Positions 53,668 to 62,795 are shown, counted from the stretch's first letter. The stretch is 64,000 bases of DNA from Pseudomonas sp. Q1-7 (GCF_028010285.1 NZ_CP116304.1:695501-759500), one strand, 5' to 3'. The notes: generated by a model from the letters alone, not told the origin. Translations and numbers: made by a program.

Positions 53668-54096
53668 CTATCCATGCGGCTTCCTTGAAGCCAGTTCGAC
53701 GACTTTGCGGTCGTTCATCTTCTCCTTCAGAACACGGTTATCTTCCAACAGCACCTCATTGATGGAGGCGAGATTGGCGACCTTCGCTCGCAGCTCCTCG
53801 ATTTCCTTACGGTAGCCAGCGGATTTTTTGCGCTCGGCAAGCAAGTCTTGGTGCTTCACATCTCGCATGGCGCGACTGGAGCGTCCCTGAACCTGGCGGA
53901 TAGCTTCGGCAATGCTTGGGTAGTAGTTGTGGATCAGTGCCGTCGATACGCCCGCTTCGCGGGCGACTGCGGCGATGGTAACCTTCGTTTCCCCTGTTTT
54001 GGCACGGCCTTTCTGGATACGGAGGAGGGCGAACTTCAGATCCTTCTCCCGATCCTCGGCTGGTTTGTAGTTGGCCGCCTTTTCCTTGGGTTTCAT
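53668..54096 (-). CDS. Small recombinase accessory protein, TnpC-like
   Basis: 142 aa protein. A predicted helix-turn-helix (KVTIAAVAREAGVSTALIHN, about 43-62) is followed by a long coiled coil (KEIEELRAKVANLASINEVL then LEDNRVLKEKMNDRK). This is the layout of the small partner (TnpC or DUF6262-like) of multi-recombinase transposons such as Tn554, where it affects orientation and frequency of integration. Its ATG overlaps the preceding recombinase stop (ATGA). Family recognised by layout, not by alignment. Confidence 0.7.
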   Translation of the reverse strand: MKPKEKAANYKPAEDREKDLKFALLRIQKGRAKTGETKVTIAAVAREAGVSTALIHNYYPSIAEAIRQVQGRSSRAMRDVKHQDLLAERKKSAGYRKEIEELRAKVANLASINEVLLEDNRVLKEKMNDRKVVELASRKPHG

Positions 54097-55997
54097 GCGA
54101 TCAGGATCTCCGGGTCGATGCCCAACTGGGTCAGTACGTCACGGCAGCGCTTCAGATCGCGCTCAACGCGCTGGCGGCCGCCCTCGCCAATATCCGAGCA
54201 GTGCAGCAGCTCTTTCAGATCCTCGTAGAGCCGTTTGTAAAAGGGCGTGTGGGGGCGTCCGATAACGGCATTGTTGCAGCCGTTGCCGCAGCGGGTGCGC
54301 TCAAGGGTATTACCGATGCAGCCGCCATCGTCCGCTGTACACCAGGCATGGCCATTGCTGCGAATCGCGGTGCTCTCGGCAATGGACTTCAGCATCGAGG
54401 CGTGATCTTTGAAGATCAGCAGGTTCTGCGGTTCCCGCTGCCACTGCTTGAACGCACGGCCATAGCCGCCAGCCAGGCGGGCGTCACCCAGCCAGCTATC
54501 GACGACGTCGAGCTTGATGTCGTCCAGCTCGGCCTGAATCTCGTCGTACAACTCGAGGTCCAGGTGCTGTCCCCAGCTGTCATCCATGGCATAACTCAAG
54601 GTCATGTCCAGCGACCAATGCGCGTAATGCTCCTTCAGATAGCGCAGGTCACCGAAGCGGCTGTGTGCGGCGTAGTTGGCGAACTTGCGGCGAAACTGGT
54701 GGCTGGCGAGATTCCAGCTCAGCCCACACCCCTTGGCGAATGCCCTGAGGTTGTTGTTCCAAGCATTATTGGAAAGCGTGTGTATCTGATTGCCCTCATT
54801 CCGACATACGCCCAGAAAGAGCGCATGACGGTGCTTTTGCGCCTCGGCAATCTGCGGATCATGCGGGTTGGCACGGCGGCGCTGCACAATCTCGGCGGCG
54901 ATCATGGCCTGGTAGGGTGCGGCCCAACGTTCCATCAGGCGCAGAGCGCGCACGGCTGCCTCGGGGATCATCCAGTCATGCGCACCTGCATCGGTCTTCT
55001 CCGATCGTGAGCTCATCCAGTGGTAGATGCTGCCCTCATCGTCCTGAGTGCGATGGTGCGCACCCGCCTGCAAGTTGGCCAGTTCGTGGTTGCGACAGCC
55101 GGAGGTGCTGGCCAGAATGATGTAGCAGGCCGTGCGCAGGTTGATGAGCGCCTTGTGGAATAGCTTCAGACCGCCCTCCCACCCAAGGGCGTCCAGGTGG
55201 CGGTTCTTGGCATTAGTGAGAGCCACATTACTTTGCCCCATTCGCAGTTCCTTTCGCTGAGCCGTCAGGGCATCCAGTGCATCGCGCTGGTCAAGCAGAT
55301 GCTGGCCGCATTCAACCTGCTGGTAAGCGCGCTGGAAAAGAATGCAGAACGCCTCATCGGGGATTAGCGGAGTCTGGCTGCCTTGAGCGCCGCGACCGGT
55401 GAGCCCCGCCATCGCCATCGCGGAAGTATCGAGCCAGGGATGCTGTCGTATCGGGTCGTCGGTGTACTGGCTCAGTTCATGAAGCGCTTCGATGGCACCG
55501 AATCGAACTTGCAACGCACGCGGCGATAGCGGTTTACCCTTGTTTCGGTGGGTTTGCCGGTGCGCTTTGCAGGCATCTACATAGGCCTTGCAGATCTGGG
55601 GTGTCGCCGCACCCAAGTGGTCAAGTTTGAGCGCTTCCAGGTGGCGTAGAAATGGCCTCGCATTAGAGAAACATTGATGCAGCGCGACGCCTTTAGGCCG
55701 CTTCGCCCCAAGACGTCCACGCCGTAGGTAGCGGTACAGCATCGCCTTCATCACCGCCCGAAACGCGGGCGGCACAGTGCCGAAGTCTAGCCGTTTACCG
55801 CTGGCCTTCACGTTGCTGGTGAAGCCCTCGAGGTGCCAGATGTCGTCACCGTAGCGGCTGCGGATGACCCACTGCCCATCGACCTGAATAGCGCTGATGA
55901 TCAGGGCGTCGCGTTCAGACTCGGGGAGCCCACGCACATCGCCCGGCTGGGCTGCAAGAGGTGCCCAGAGGAGCGTCGCCAGGGGGGTGTCGCTCAT
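54093..55997 (-). CDS. Tyrosine recombinase 3 of a coupled trio
   Basis: Large tyrosine-recombinase-like protein (634 aa). The catalytic domain starts around residue 330: LASTSGCRNHELANLQ (Arg I), RSEKTDAG (Lys), SHQFRRKFANYAA (HxxR) and LKEHYAHWSLDMTLSYAM (His and nucleophile Tyr). The C-terminal 130 residues hold several Cys (WCTADDGGCIGNTLERTRCG, then NGCNN), a possible zinc-binding tail. ATGA overlap with the upstream recombinase gene and with the small partner downstream. Confidence 0.82.
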   Translation of the reverse strand: MSDTPLATLLWAPLAAQPGDVRGLPESERDALIISAIQVDGQWVIRSRYGDDIWHLEGFTSNVKASGKRLDFGTVPPAFRAVMKAMLYRYLRRGRLGAKRPKGVALHQCFSNARPFLRHLEALKLDHLGAATPQICKAYVDACKAHRQTHRNKGKPLSPRALQVRFGAIEALHELSQYTDDPIRQHPWLDTSAMAMAGLTGRGAQGSQTPLIPDEAFCILFQRAYQQVECGQHLLDQRDALDALTAQRKELRMGQSNVALTNAKNRHLDALGWEGGLKLFHKALINLRTACYIILASTSGCRNHELANLQAGAHHRTQDDEGSIYHWMSSRSEKTDAGAHDWMIPEAAVRALRLMERWAAPYQAMIAAEIVQRRRANPHDPQIAEAQKHRHALFLGVCRNEGNQIHTLSNNAWNNNLRAFAKGCGLSWNLASHQFRRKFANYAAHSRFGDLRYLKEHYAHWSLDMTLSYAMDDSWGQHLDLELYDEIQAELDDIKLDVVDSWLGDARLAGGYGRAFKQWQREPQNLLIFKDHASMLKSIAESTAIRSNGHAWCTADDGGCIGNTLERTRCGNGCNNAVIGRPHTPFYKRLYEDLKELLHCSDIGEGGRQRVERDLKRCRDVLTQLGIDPEILIA

Positions 55998-57673
55998 GCA
56001 AAGACCTCCAGACTGTCGATCAGATCAACCGACCAGAACGGATGCGGCTGGGTACGAGCGCGCTCACGGGCGGCTTCCACGGCTGCGGCCTTGAAGGTTC
56101 CCTGTCGCAGCCCCTCGGCAACGATGTAGTGGTCGATCAAGCGGGGGATGTGGGCGTACTCCCGCGCCCAGCGCCGTTTGTCCATGCGCGAGCGCTCGGC
56201 CAGCACTCGAAAGTAGAAGCTGAACAGTTTGTACAGATCCTCAGCAGTTACCGCGTAGTGCTTGCAGCGCACGCAGTTCATGAAGTTCATGCAAGTTGCG
56301 CCCTCGAGCTTCGGGGCGTATTGGCCGTGCTCCTGGTCGGCGCAGTGGCCCAAAGGGGTGTCCTTGTGGGTCGCACCGATGGTCTGGGTCAGCAACTCCT
56401 GCACCAGTATCTCGCCCATGAACCTCCAGTTGCGACGGGCATCCTCGCCGGGCGCCACGTAGTGTTGGTCGGCCACTTGCAGGGTATTGCCAAGGGCCGC
56501 GGCGGTGGTCGCCAGGTCGCCGTCGGTCAGCTCGAAGATGCGATTAGCGAAGGTCTTGCGCAGGCGCGAGACATTGATGCGCAGTGGCTGTCCGTCGCTG
56601 TCAGTAAGGCCATGCTCGGCTACGAGACGGATTGACGCTTGAAGTAACATTGCTGCACTCAACGCTGTGACTTGACCGGCAGCCGTGCCGTGGCGATTGC
56701 GATACAGCCACACACGGCCTCTGAGGTCGTCCGGGGCTTCAACATCCAGAGGCTCGGTCAGTGCCATCACACGGCGGATGAGGCGTTCCACGTTGGTTCG
56801 CACGCTCGGTGTAGACTCCAGAACGCGCCCGGTGTCTGAGTTGGCGCGCAGCGCCACTTTGCTGCTGGTGTAGCCGCGCCGCTTCCACAGCACCAGGAAC
56901 ACGGTGTTGTCCTTGGGGTGCGGGCGCAGGCAGTTGCGGCCCATTTCCAGCAGTGGCGTGGCATTGCGTCCGGTATGCAGCGCCACGACCAGCAGGGCGA
57001 AGGCCAGCAGATCGCCGGTCACAGGCACATCGTCGGCCCAGATCGGCTTGATGGCCTGCCTGAGCGCCACGGCGAATGCTTGCCGCTCGCGCTTGGACAG
57101 CGCCGTCTCTCCCTTGGCCTTGGACTTGCTGTTCGGGAAGGGATTGGTCGGGAAGGTGGCCGCATCGCCGGAGGTGACTAGGGGGATCAGCCCACGCCGT
57201 CCCAAGGCGAGCAGCACGGGCTTGGTTTTCGAGTATTGGCTTCTTTGACTGTTGGTCTCCAAGCCCAGCCCGGCCAGATGGGTGAGATAACCGTCGATCA
57301 GGTCCCGATTCACATCGGCCAGGGCCAGGTCACGTTCCAAAGCCGTCGCCCGCAATACGCAGCAGTCGAGGAAATGGCGCAGCCCACCTGTGCAGTAGCA
57401 AGCTACGGTGGTGGTCGTGACGGTGTCGTCCTGGCCGGCGAGGAAGCGCTCGATCTGGCGTTGGCAGGCGTAGGTGATGGGGTCGATGCCGGCGCCGTAC
57501 CAACGGGAAAAGTCGAAACTCCGACTGTTTGACGTGTTACGCCCGAACTTGACCGTGGTGTTCGTCGGCGGAATGGCCTCAGGCAGAATGACCACATTGC
57601 CAGTTGCGTCGAGTCTGTGCTCGATTAGCGGGACGCTGAGGTCGGTCTTGGCAAATACCTTGCGCTTACCCAT
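55994..57673 (-). CDS. Tyrosine recombinase 2 of a coupled trio
   Basis: Tyrosine-recombinase-like protein (559 aa). VALHTGRNATPLLEMGRN carries the first catalytic Arg. The HxxR box is changed to SRLRKTFANRIF (Ser in place of His), and VADQHYVAP supplies the Tyr. A cysteine cluster near the C-terminus (CADQEH..., then CMNFMNCVRCKHY) may bind zinc. The altered box suggests it works only together with its partners. Its ATG overlaps the stop of recombinase 1 by one base (TAATG). Confidence 0.82.
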   Translation of the reverse strand: MGKRKVFAKTDLSVPLIEHRLDATGNVVILPEAIPPTNTTVKFGRNTSNSRSFDFSRWYGAGIDPITYACQRQIERFLAGQDDTVTTTTVACYCTGGLRHFLDCCVLRATALERDLALADVNRDLIDGYLTHLAGLGLETNSQRSQYSKTKPVLLALGRRGLIPLVTSGDAATFPTNPFPNSKSKAKGETALSKRERQAFAVALRQAIKPIWADDVPVTGDLLAFALLVVALHTGRNATPLLEMGRNCLRPHPKDNTVFLVLWKRRGYTSSKVALRANSDTGRVLESTPSVRTNVERLIRRVMALTEPLDVEAPDDLRGRVWLYRNRHGTAAGQVTALSAAMLLQASIRLVAEHGLTDSDGQPLRINVSRLRKTFANRIFELTDGDLATTAAALGNTLQVADQHYVAPGEDARRNWRFMGEILVQELLTQTIGATHKDTPLGHCADQEHGQYAPKLEGATCMNFMNCVRCKHYAVTAEDLYKLFSFYFRVLAERSRMDKRRWAREYAHIPRLIDHYIVAEGLRQGTFKAAAVEAARERARTQPHPFWSVDLIDSLEVFA

Positions 57674-58848
57674 TAGGCCGCCTCCGCCAGGGCGTTCAAC
57701 TCGTCGTCATAGGCCAACACCGCCTGGTCGGCCATTTCGTTGACCAGATGCAGGTACACCATGGTCGTCTGAATCGAGCTGTGGCCGAGTTGCCGCTGAA
57801 CGAATACCAGAGGATCCAGCCCGCTCTCAGGGTTGCGTTGAAGGCTGACGAGCATCTGGGTGGCGTAGGTATGTCGGAGCATGTGCGTATGGACCTTGAT
57901 TCCAGCGCGCTTACCAGTCTCACTGATGATCCGGTTGAGGCTCTTGCCGTCCTCGCTATAGGGTTCCCCGAACTGGTTGAGGAACAGCGGCCTTTGCGGG
58001 GCCTCGCTCAGCGAGGCACGTTCGCCTCGCACCTTCGTCACATAGCGATAGAGTTCGGCCATGAACTTGCGGCTGACGCGGATGTCTCGCGGCTTGCTGC
58101 CCTTGGTCGCCATGCCGCTCCCGTCGAACGGATCGAGGTGAAGGAGGTGGTTCCGCTCGGTTCCTCCCTTCTTGTCGGGGTCGAAGACATAGGCCAGCGG
58201 GAACGTGGCGATTTCCTCGCGGCGCAGGCCCGTATGGAGCGTCAGACGCATCATCATCCGGTGATGGGGGTTCTCCACTGCAGCCAGGAGCGCCTTGACC
58301 TCGGCCATGCTCAGGTACTTGGGCAGGACCTTGGGTTTACGCGGCATCACATCGTTCGCCATGGCCTTGCCGCCGCTGGCATCGGTATGCGCAAGGAAAC
58401 CTGTTTGGCGCCTCACGGTGCGTTCTTCATAGGTGAAGGGCAGGCGCCTCACCCACCCCTGCTCTAGTGCGAATTCGTAGAACTCGCAGATGTAATGCAG
58501 GCGCTGGTAGGTGGTGTTCGATGCCAGTTCGCATGAGTCCAGGCAGTAGTCCCGATAGGCAGCCACAAGGGACTTGGCCTCGCCTCGATCAACGTCGTGC
58601 CAGTCTAGGTCATGGGCCTGGATGAAGCTAAAGAAGTCGTACAGAGCGCGTCCTGTGCTGGGCCAGGATCGCTTGGAGCGAATGGCTCCGCGAAGCAGGT
58701 AGTGACGAAAAAATTGATTGGCTGGTATGCAACTCTCCATTGAGTCCCAAAGCAGAATAGGGAACTCCGGATAGGGTTGCCCAGCGATCACCAAATCCTC
58801 AGTAGCCCAGACAAGCTCCATCTGCTGTCCCCTGCATTGACCAGTCAT
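57673..58848 (-). CDS. Tyrosine recombinase 1 of a coupled trio
   Basis: Site-specific tyrosine recombinase (391 aa) with all catalytic residues visible: Arg209 (HTGLRREEI), Lys near 249 (ATKGSKPR), His322-Arg325 (HMLRHTYAT), His356 (LGHSSIQTT) and Tyr365 (MVYLHLV). The N-terminal SAM-like core-binding domain is at about 45-150. The start could be 58848 or the ATG at 58821. First gene of the leftward four-gene operon. Three different recombinases plus a small helper is the architecture of RIT/Tn554-like elements. Confidence 0.9.
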   Translation of the reverse strand: MTGQCRGQQMELVWATEDLVIAGQPYPEFPILLWDSMESCIPANQFFRHYLLRGAIRSKRSWPSTGRALYDFFSFIQAHDLDWHDVDRGEAKSLVAAYRDYCLDSCELASNTTYQRLHYICEFYEFALEQGWVRRLPFTYEERTVRRQTGFLAHTDASGGKAMANDVMPRKPKVLPKYLSMAEVKALLAAVENPHHRMMMRLTLHTGLRREEIATFPLAYVFDPDKKGGTERNHLLHLDPFDGSGMATKGSKPRDIRVSRKFMAELYRYVTKVRGERASLSEAPQRPLFLNQFGEPYSEDGKSLNRIISETGKRAGIKVHTHMLRHTYATQMLVSLQRNPESGLDPLVFVQRQLGHSSIQTTMVYLHLVNEMADQAVLAYDDELNALAEAA

Positions 58849-58981
58849 CCCATCCCTTTTTCTGCTGTCGCAGAAATAGGGCCATTAGATCGCCCCTCAA
58901 GCACCACCTCAGGAACAAAGAGCTCGTCAGGGACGATTTCTTAATAGAACAGGAATCTAACCTTTGTAAAGTACCAGATCG

Positions 58982-59359
58982 TCGCCCGAAACCCCGGTGG
59001 AGCAAGGGCTGCACCTACTCACCCGGCATCACTTGAAAGCGTTGCCCATCCTCGATGAAGAACGCCGGCTCGTCGGCATCGTCAGCTTGATCGATCTGGT
59101 CGGCGCCTCGCCGCCGACGCGTTCGACGAGCCTGCTCGACTTGTTGGGCTGGCGCCGGGACCGGGTCCTCGGACAGCTGATGAGTAGCCCAGTCAGTACC
59201 GTGGATGCGGACACCCATGCAGTGGAACTTATCCCGTTACTCTCCGATCACGGCCTACACTGTCTGCCAGTGCTGGAACAAGGGGAACTGGTCGGGGTGA
59301 TCACGCAAACGGATCTGGTCGCAGCCCTGCACCGTGACCTGCTGGCTCATCTGGGCTGA
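58982..59359 (+). pseudogene. Truncated CBS-domain protein (HPP-family C-terminus)
   Basis: The frame SPETPVEQGLHLLTRHHLKA onward encodes tandem CBS domains (VVxSPETPVEQG would normally be preceded by DVMT). The second CBS starts at VLGQLMSSPVSTVDADTHAV, and the frame ends LAHLG at 59359. The matching N-terminal half, usually an HPP-type four-helix membrane domain, is missing: three codons upstream a TAA (58967-58969) interrupts the frame. GTG 58997 could act as a start, but the product would lack the first CBS strand. It probably marks a recombination junction. Confidence 0.75.
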
Positions 59360-59478
59360 TCGACTGCCTTGGCGCCGAAGCGGACCGAGCCGGCGCCGAA
59401 TTTCACATCTGTCATTCAAAAGGAGGCTTTCGGACGCGGTTGAACCCGGCTTCAATCACTTCCCCGCTTGTCGTACCG

Positions 59479-60339
59479 ATGGACATTGACCTTACTCGTA
59501 CCTTCCTGGAAATCGTTCGTTACGGCAGTTTCGTCTCTGCTGCCGAACATCTGCACCTGACTCAGACGGCCATCACCGCGCGTATCCAGAAACTGGAGAG
59601 CCAGCTCAGCAGCACACTGTTCGTCCGCAACCGGGCGGGCGCAAGATTGACCGCCGATGGCGAGGCGTTCGTTCCATACGCCAACCAGATCGTCCAGACC
59701 TGGGAGGCTGCGCAACGCGACCTGCCGTTGCCGGACGGGTATCACAATATCCTGCACATCGGCGGTGAGGTGAGCCTCTGTAACCCGTTGATGCTGCGCT
59801 GGGTGAGTCGCATTCGAGAAACCATAGGCGACCACGCGGTGCGTGCTGAAATCGGTGATGGCCAGGCCCTGTTGCGTCAGCTGGAGCTCGGTGCGCTGGA
59901 TGCGGTGCTGGTTTACCAGCCGAACTACTGGCCAGGCATGCAGGTGGAGCAGTTGCTGGAGGAGAAGCTGATCCTGGTGCGGGCGAAGAACCCGGAGCCC
60001 TATGTCTACATCGACTGGGGCGAGGGATTTCGTCGTCAACACGACAGAGCCTTACCCGAGCGGGCCAAGGCAGCGGTTTCCTTCAACCTTGGGCCGCTGG
60101 CGCTGCAGTACATCCTGGAGAACGGCGGCTCCGGCTACTTCCGTACGCGAGTGGTGCAGAGCTACCTCGACAAGAAGGTGTTAAAGCGGGTTCCCAAGGC
60201 GCCGGAGTTCAGCTATCCGACCTACCTGGTGTATTCCCGGAATCGCGATTCGACGACGCTGCAACAGGCGCTTGCACTGCTCCGCGATGTAGTCAGTCAG
60301 GATACCGACTGGTCCCAGCGTTGGGATCCGATGATCTAG
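59479..60339 (+). CDS. LysR-family regulator
   Basis: LysR regulator (286 aa from ATG 59479) with N-terminal HTH MDIDLTRTFLEIVRYGSFVS then AAEHLHLTQTAITARIQKLE. The effector domain is shorter and less canonical than usual. An upstream in-frame TTG (59440) lies 13 bases after AGGAGG (59421-59426), so an extended start cannot be excluded; the LysR consensus favours 59479. It follows the truncated CBS gene on the same strand, an arrangement likely to predate the truncation. Target unknown. Confidence 0.87.
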   Translation: MDIDLTRTFLEIVRYGSFVSAAEHLHLTQTAITARIQKLESQLSSTLFVRNRAGARLTADGEAFVPYANQIVQTWEAAQRDLPLPDGYHNILHIGGEVSLCNPLMLRWVSRIRETIGDHAVRAEIGDGQALLRQLELGALDAVLVYQPNYWPGMQVEQLLEEKLILVRAKNPEPYVYIDWGEGFRRQHDRALPERAKAAVSFNLGPLALQYILENGGSGYFRTRVVQSYLDKKVLKRVPKAPEFSYPTYLVYSRNRDSTTLQQALALLRDVVSQDTDWSQRWDPMI

Positions 60340-60417
60340 CGATGGCTGCTCGGATGCCTGCGCTTGCAAAATCAGAGCGGCCGGAACACTACTCCTCTAA
60401 CACAGGCACATGGGTAG

Positions 60418-60891
60418 TCACTGCCGCCAGTAATACCCCGAGCACTCGTGCTGAAGTGCGTCTGGAAAGTCCCAATTCCTGACGAGGAAGCGCTCGGAAC
60501 CTTCCATCGCGCAATCGATGTGCACACGGTTCAGTGCAGGCATGTGGGCTGCAATCAAAATTGATTCTACGAGACGGACGTCCTGAGGCAGGAGCTTCTG
60601 GTTGCCGTCTGGGATGCCAAGCGCGATAGACAGGTTGGCGTGGTACCAAAATCGCCCTTTCAGGTGTTCTCCCAGACGATCCCGAAAGGACCGCCCACTC
60701 TCCGCTTCTTTCGTTTCGCCGATGTACAGCAGGACGTCAGGGCCATAAACGGGATGGCGGCCATAGATGCAATAGAACCCGTTTCCGTCCATTCCGCGGG
60801 TACTGGGAGGTATGTATATCTGCCTTTTCGCGTCATATAGGAGCTTGGTCCGTTCGGCCCAGTAGATATCGACAATGGACAACTCGGTCAT
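60418..60891 (-). CDS. GIY-YIG-like domain protein
   Basis: 157 aa protein that carries the hallmarks of the GIY-YIG nuclease fold. FYCIYG (39-44) and LLYIGET (54-60) are the two strand motifs; Arg70 or Arg72 lies in SFRDRLGEHL, Glu109 in RLVESILIAA and Asn121 in PALNRVHI, in the expected order and spacing. It is not recognisable as UvrC, SLX1 or a homing endonuclease. ATGA overlap couples it to the unknown protein upstream. Activity is not established; DNA cleavage or a non-nuclease use of the fold are both possible. Confidence 0.65.
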   Translation of the reverse strand: MTELSIVDIYWAERTKLLYDAKRQIYIPPSTRGMDGNGFYCIYGRHPVYGPDVLLYIGETKEAESGRSFRDRLGEHLKGRFWYHANLSIALGIPDGNQKLLPQDVRLVESILIAAHMPALNRVHIDCAMEGSERFLVRNWDFPDALQHECSGYYWRQ

Positions 60892-61280
60892 CGGGCCCTC
60901 TCGGTAGACAGCAGCTGCATGGCTGCGAGTTGGTCACCGACGAGGCGTTTCAACCATCTTTGAGCAGGCTGAACCACAGCTGAAAGACTCCTGCTGTTTG
61001 CAATATGGAAAGCGTCCAAATACCGTGGATCGACTTCCTCGACTACATCAAGCGTTCGCAAGCGATTTCTGGCTGACGATGCCTTCTGAGCAAGGCGTAA
61101 ACCAAGGTCGAGAACATTGATAGCTGCTTTCTGCATGAGTTTGCATTGCCAGTCAGCCTGTGGTGTTGCTCCGACGGCCGAGCGGCCCTTGTCAGGCTCG
61201 ATGATCGGGCTGGCTGGTTGGGATTGCTGACGCGTGTCGGAGCAAGAAGCGGCAAGACCATTGCCAGGTCCGTTCCTCAT
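60888..61280 (-). CDS. Unknown protein coupled to GIY-YIG gene
   Basis: 130 aa, not recognised. The ATG (61278-61280) overlaps the LysR stop as ATGA, and its own stop overlaps the GIY-YIG-like gene start as ATGA. The first 45 residues are low-complexity and Ser/Pro-rich. From an internal Met (61136) the protein is helical and basic (MQKAAINVLDLGLRLAQKA, then RRLVGDQL-like VGDQLAAMQLL). The coupling on both sides supports that it is translated. Confidence 0.5.
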   Translation of the reverse strand: MRNGPGNGLAASCSDTRQQSQPASPIIEPDKGRSAVGATPQADWQCKLMQKAAINVLDLGLRLAQKASSARNRLRTLDVVEEVDPRYLDAFHIANSRSLSAVVQPAQRWLKRLVGDQLAAMQLLSTERAR

Positions 61281-62185
61281 GCTTGCAGATGCGGCTTCAT
61301 CAGCTCCTCGAACCAGTCCATGAACACTGCCAGCCGCCGTGAACGCTGGCGCCGGTGTGGATAGAGTAGCGACACCGGCATTGGCGCTGCGCAGTGTGCG
61401 GGCATGACCTCCACCAGTTTTCCCATGTCGAGCAGGTGTTGCACGTCGAAGCGAGGTATCTGGATCAGTCCCAAACCCGCGAGGCAGCAAGCGATGTAGT
61501 TCTCGGCGTTGTTCGTCACCACCTGGCTGGGCACGGGCACACTGTGTTCGATACCGTCGTCGGAGAGATAGTCCCACGGCATCTCGCGTCCGGTGGTGGG
61601 CGATGCGTAACCCACCATCCAGTGCCCGCAGCAGAGGTCGCTAGGCTGTTCAGGCATGCCCTGCGCCTGCAGGTAGGCGAGGCTGGCGCAGTTGATCAGT
61701 CCGACTTTTCCCAGCGGCCGAACGGCAAGAGAGTTGCTCTGCAACGCGCCGACACGCACCACACAATCGACGCCCTCCCGCACCAAATCAACGGCGCGAT
61801 CGCTGGACCCCAGGATGAGCCGCAGCCGGGGGTGCTGCCGCAACAGTGTCGGAAGTGCCGGTGCGATCAGCCTGCGCGCAATGCGGCTGGGCACATCGAC
61901 CCGCAATTGGCCTGATACCTGGCGCTGGCTGGCTTGGAACATCGTGTCAATGTTTTCCACGTCGGCCAGCAACGGGCGCACGTGCTCGAGTAGTTGCACG
62001 CCATCGGCGGTCAAATGCACCTGGCGCGTGGTCCGGTGCAGCAGGCGGGTGCCCACCTGCGTTTCCAGTTGCTGGATGCCCGCCGACACTGAGGCGCGCG
62101 GCAGCTCCAGTGCATGCGCCGCTTTGATGAAGCTGCCCATCTCCGCGACCTGAGCGAAGATGCGGTACTGATCGAATCTGTCCAT
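61277..62185 (-). CDS. LysR-family regulator
   Basis: LysR regulator (302 aa) with HTH MDRFDQYRIFAQVAEMGSFI then KAAHALELPRASVSAGIQQL, and an effector domain of the DmlR/AaeR-like type (SGQLRVDVPSRIARRLIAPAL split as SGQLRVDVPS and RRLIAPALP). GGAGG lies three bases before ATG 62185, rather close. It lies 40 bp after the DUF924 gene on the same strand, so it may be in one transcript with the SDR, membrane protein and DUF924 genes. Confidence 0.9.
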   Translation of the reverse strand: MDRFDQYRIFAQVAEMGSFIKAAHALELPRASVSAGIQQLETQVGTRLLHRTTRQVHLTADGVQLLEHVRPLLADVENIDTMFQASQRQVSGQLRVDVPSRIARRLIAPALPTLLRQHPRLRLILGSSDRAVDLVREGVDCVVRVGALQSNSLAVRPLGKVGLINCASLAYLQAQGMPEQPSDLCCGHWMVGYASPTTGREMPWDYLSDDGIEHSVPVPSQVVTNNAENYIACCLAGLGLIQIPRFDVQHLLDMGKLVEVMPAHCAAPMPVSLLYPHRRQRSRRLAVFMDWFEELMKPHLQA

Positions 62186-62225
62186 CGTCCTCCTCAAGGC
62201 GCTGGCGTGGCTTGCCGCGTCCGGT

Positions 62226-62795
62226 TCAGCCGGCAAACCCTCCCTGGTCCAGGAATGCCTGCTCCGCCGCCGTGGTAGAGCGCCCCAGCAGGATGTTGCG
62301 ATGTGGAAACCGGCCGAACCGTTCGACGATCGCCTGGTGGCCCAGCGCATGATCCAGCCAGGGCTGGCCTAGGCGGCGGTTGAGCATGACCGACAGTCGC
62401 TGGTCGGCCGGGTCTTCCGAATGTGCGAACGGCAGATAGAAGAATAGCCGCAATGCGGGATCGACCTGAGCATCCAGTCCCGCATTCACGGCCGCCCGCG
62501 CCACGTTTCTGGCGAGGAAATCCGTTGCATACATGTGCGCTGTTCCCCGAAACGCATTGCGCGGGAACTGGTCCAGCAGAACCAGCAGGGCAAGCGCGCC
62601 TTCGGCGGTGCTGGACCAATGGTTCAGCTCGCCTGCGGCGGCACGGTGGTGCGCACGCAGGAATCGCGCCCGAAATCGACGATCGAAGTCCGGGGCGTGG
62701 CTGAACCAGTCTCGCTGGGCGGCCGACCACCACTGAACCACCTGCGATGCCGTCGTGGCCTCCGTGGCCGCTGCCGAATTCGGTCTAGGTGTCAT
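62226..62795 (-). CDS. DUF924 family protein
   Basis: 189 aa protein of the DUF924 family, a TPR-like helical fold without a known reaction. Signatures: LLVLLDQFPRNAFRGTAHMY, FYLPFAHSED, then ERFGRFPHRNILLGRSTT and EQAFL. Its ATG overlaps the stop of the small membrane protein upstream (ATGA). Confidence 0.88.
   Translation of the reverse strand: MTPRPNSAAATEATTASQVVQWWSAAQRDWFSHAPDFDRRFRARFLRAHHRAAAGELNHWSSTAEGALALLVLLDQFPRNAFRGTAHMYATDFLARNVARAAVNAGLDAQVDPALRLFFYLPFAHSEDPADQRLSVMLNRRLGQPWLDHALGHQAIVERFGRFPHRNILLGRSTTAAEQAFLDQGGFAG

Larger units (their letters stand above)
53668..58848 (-). mobile_element. Recombinase-in-trio type integration module
   Basis: Four leftward genes joined by 1-4 base overlaps (three tyrosine recombinases and a coiled-coil DNA-binding protein) that make up an integration module. 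The left side is flanked by an nrdB 3' fragment and the right side by a 5'-truncated CBS-domain gene at 58982, so both flanks look like junctions. The true ends of the element are not determined. Confidence 0.7.
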
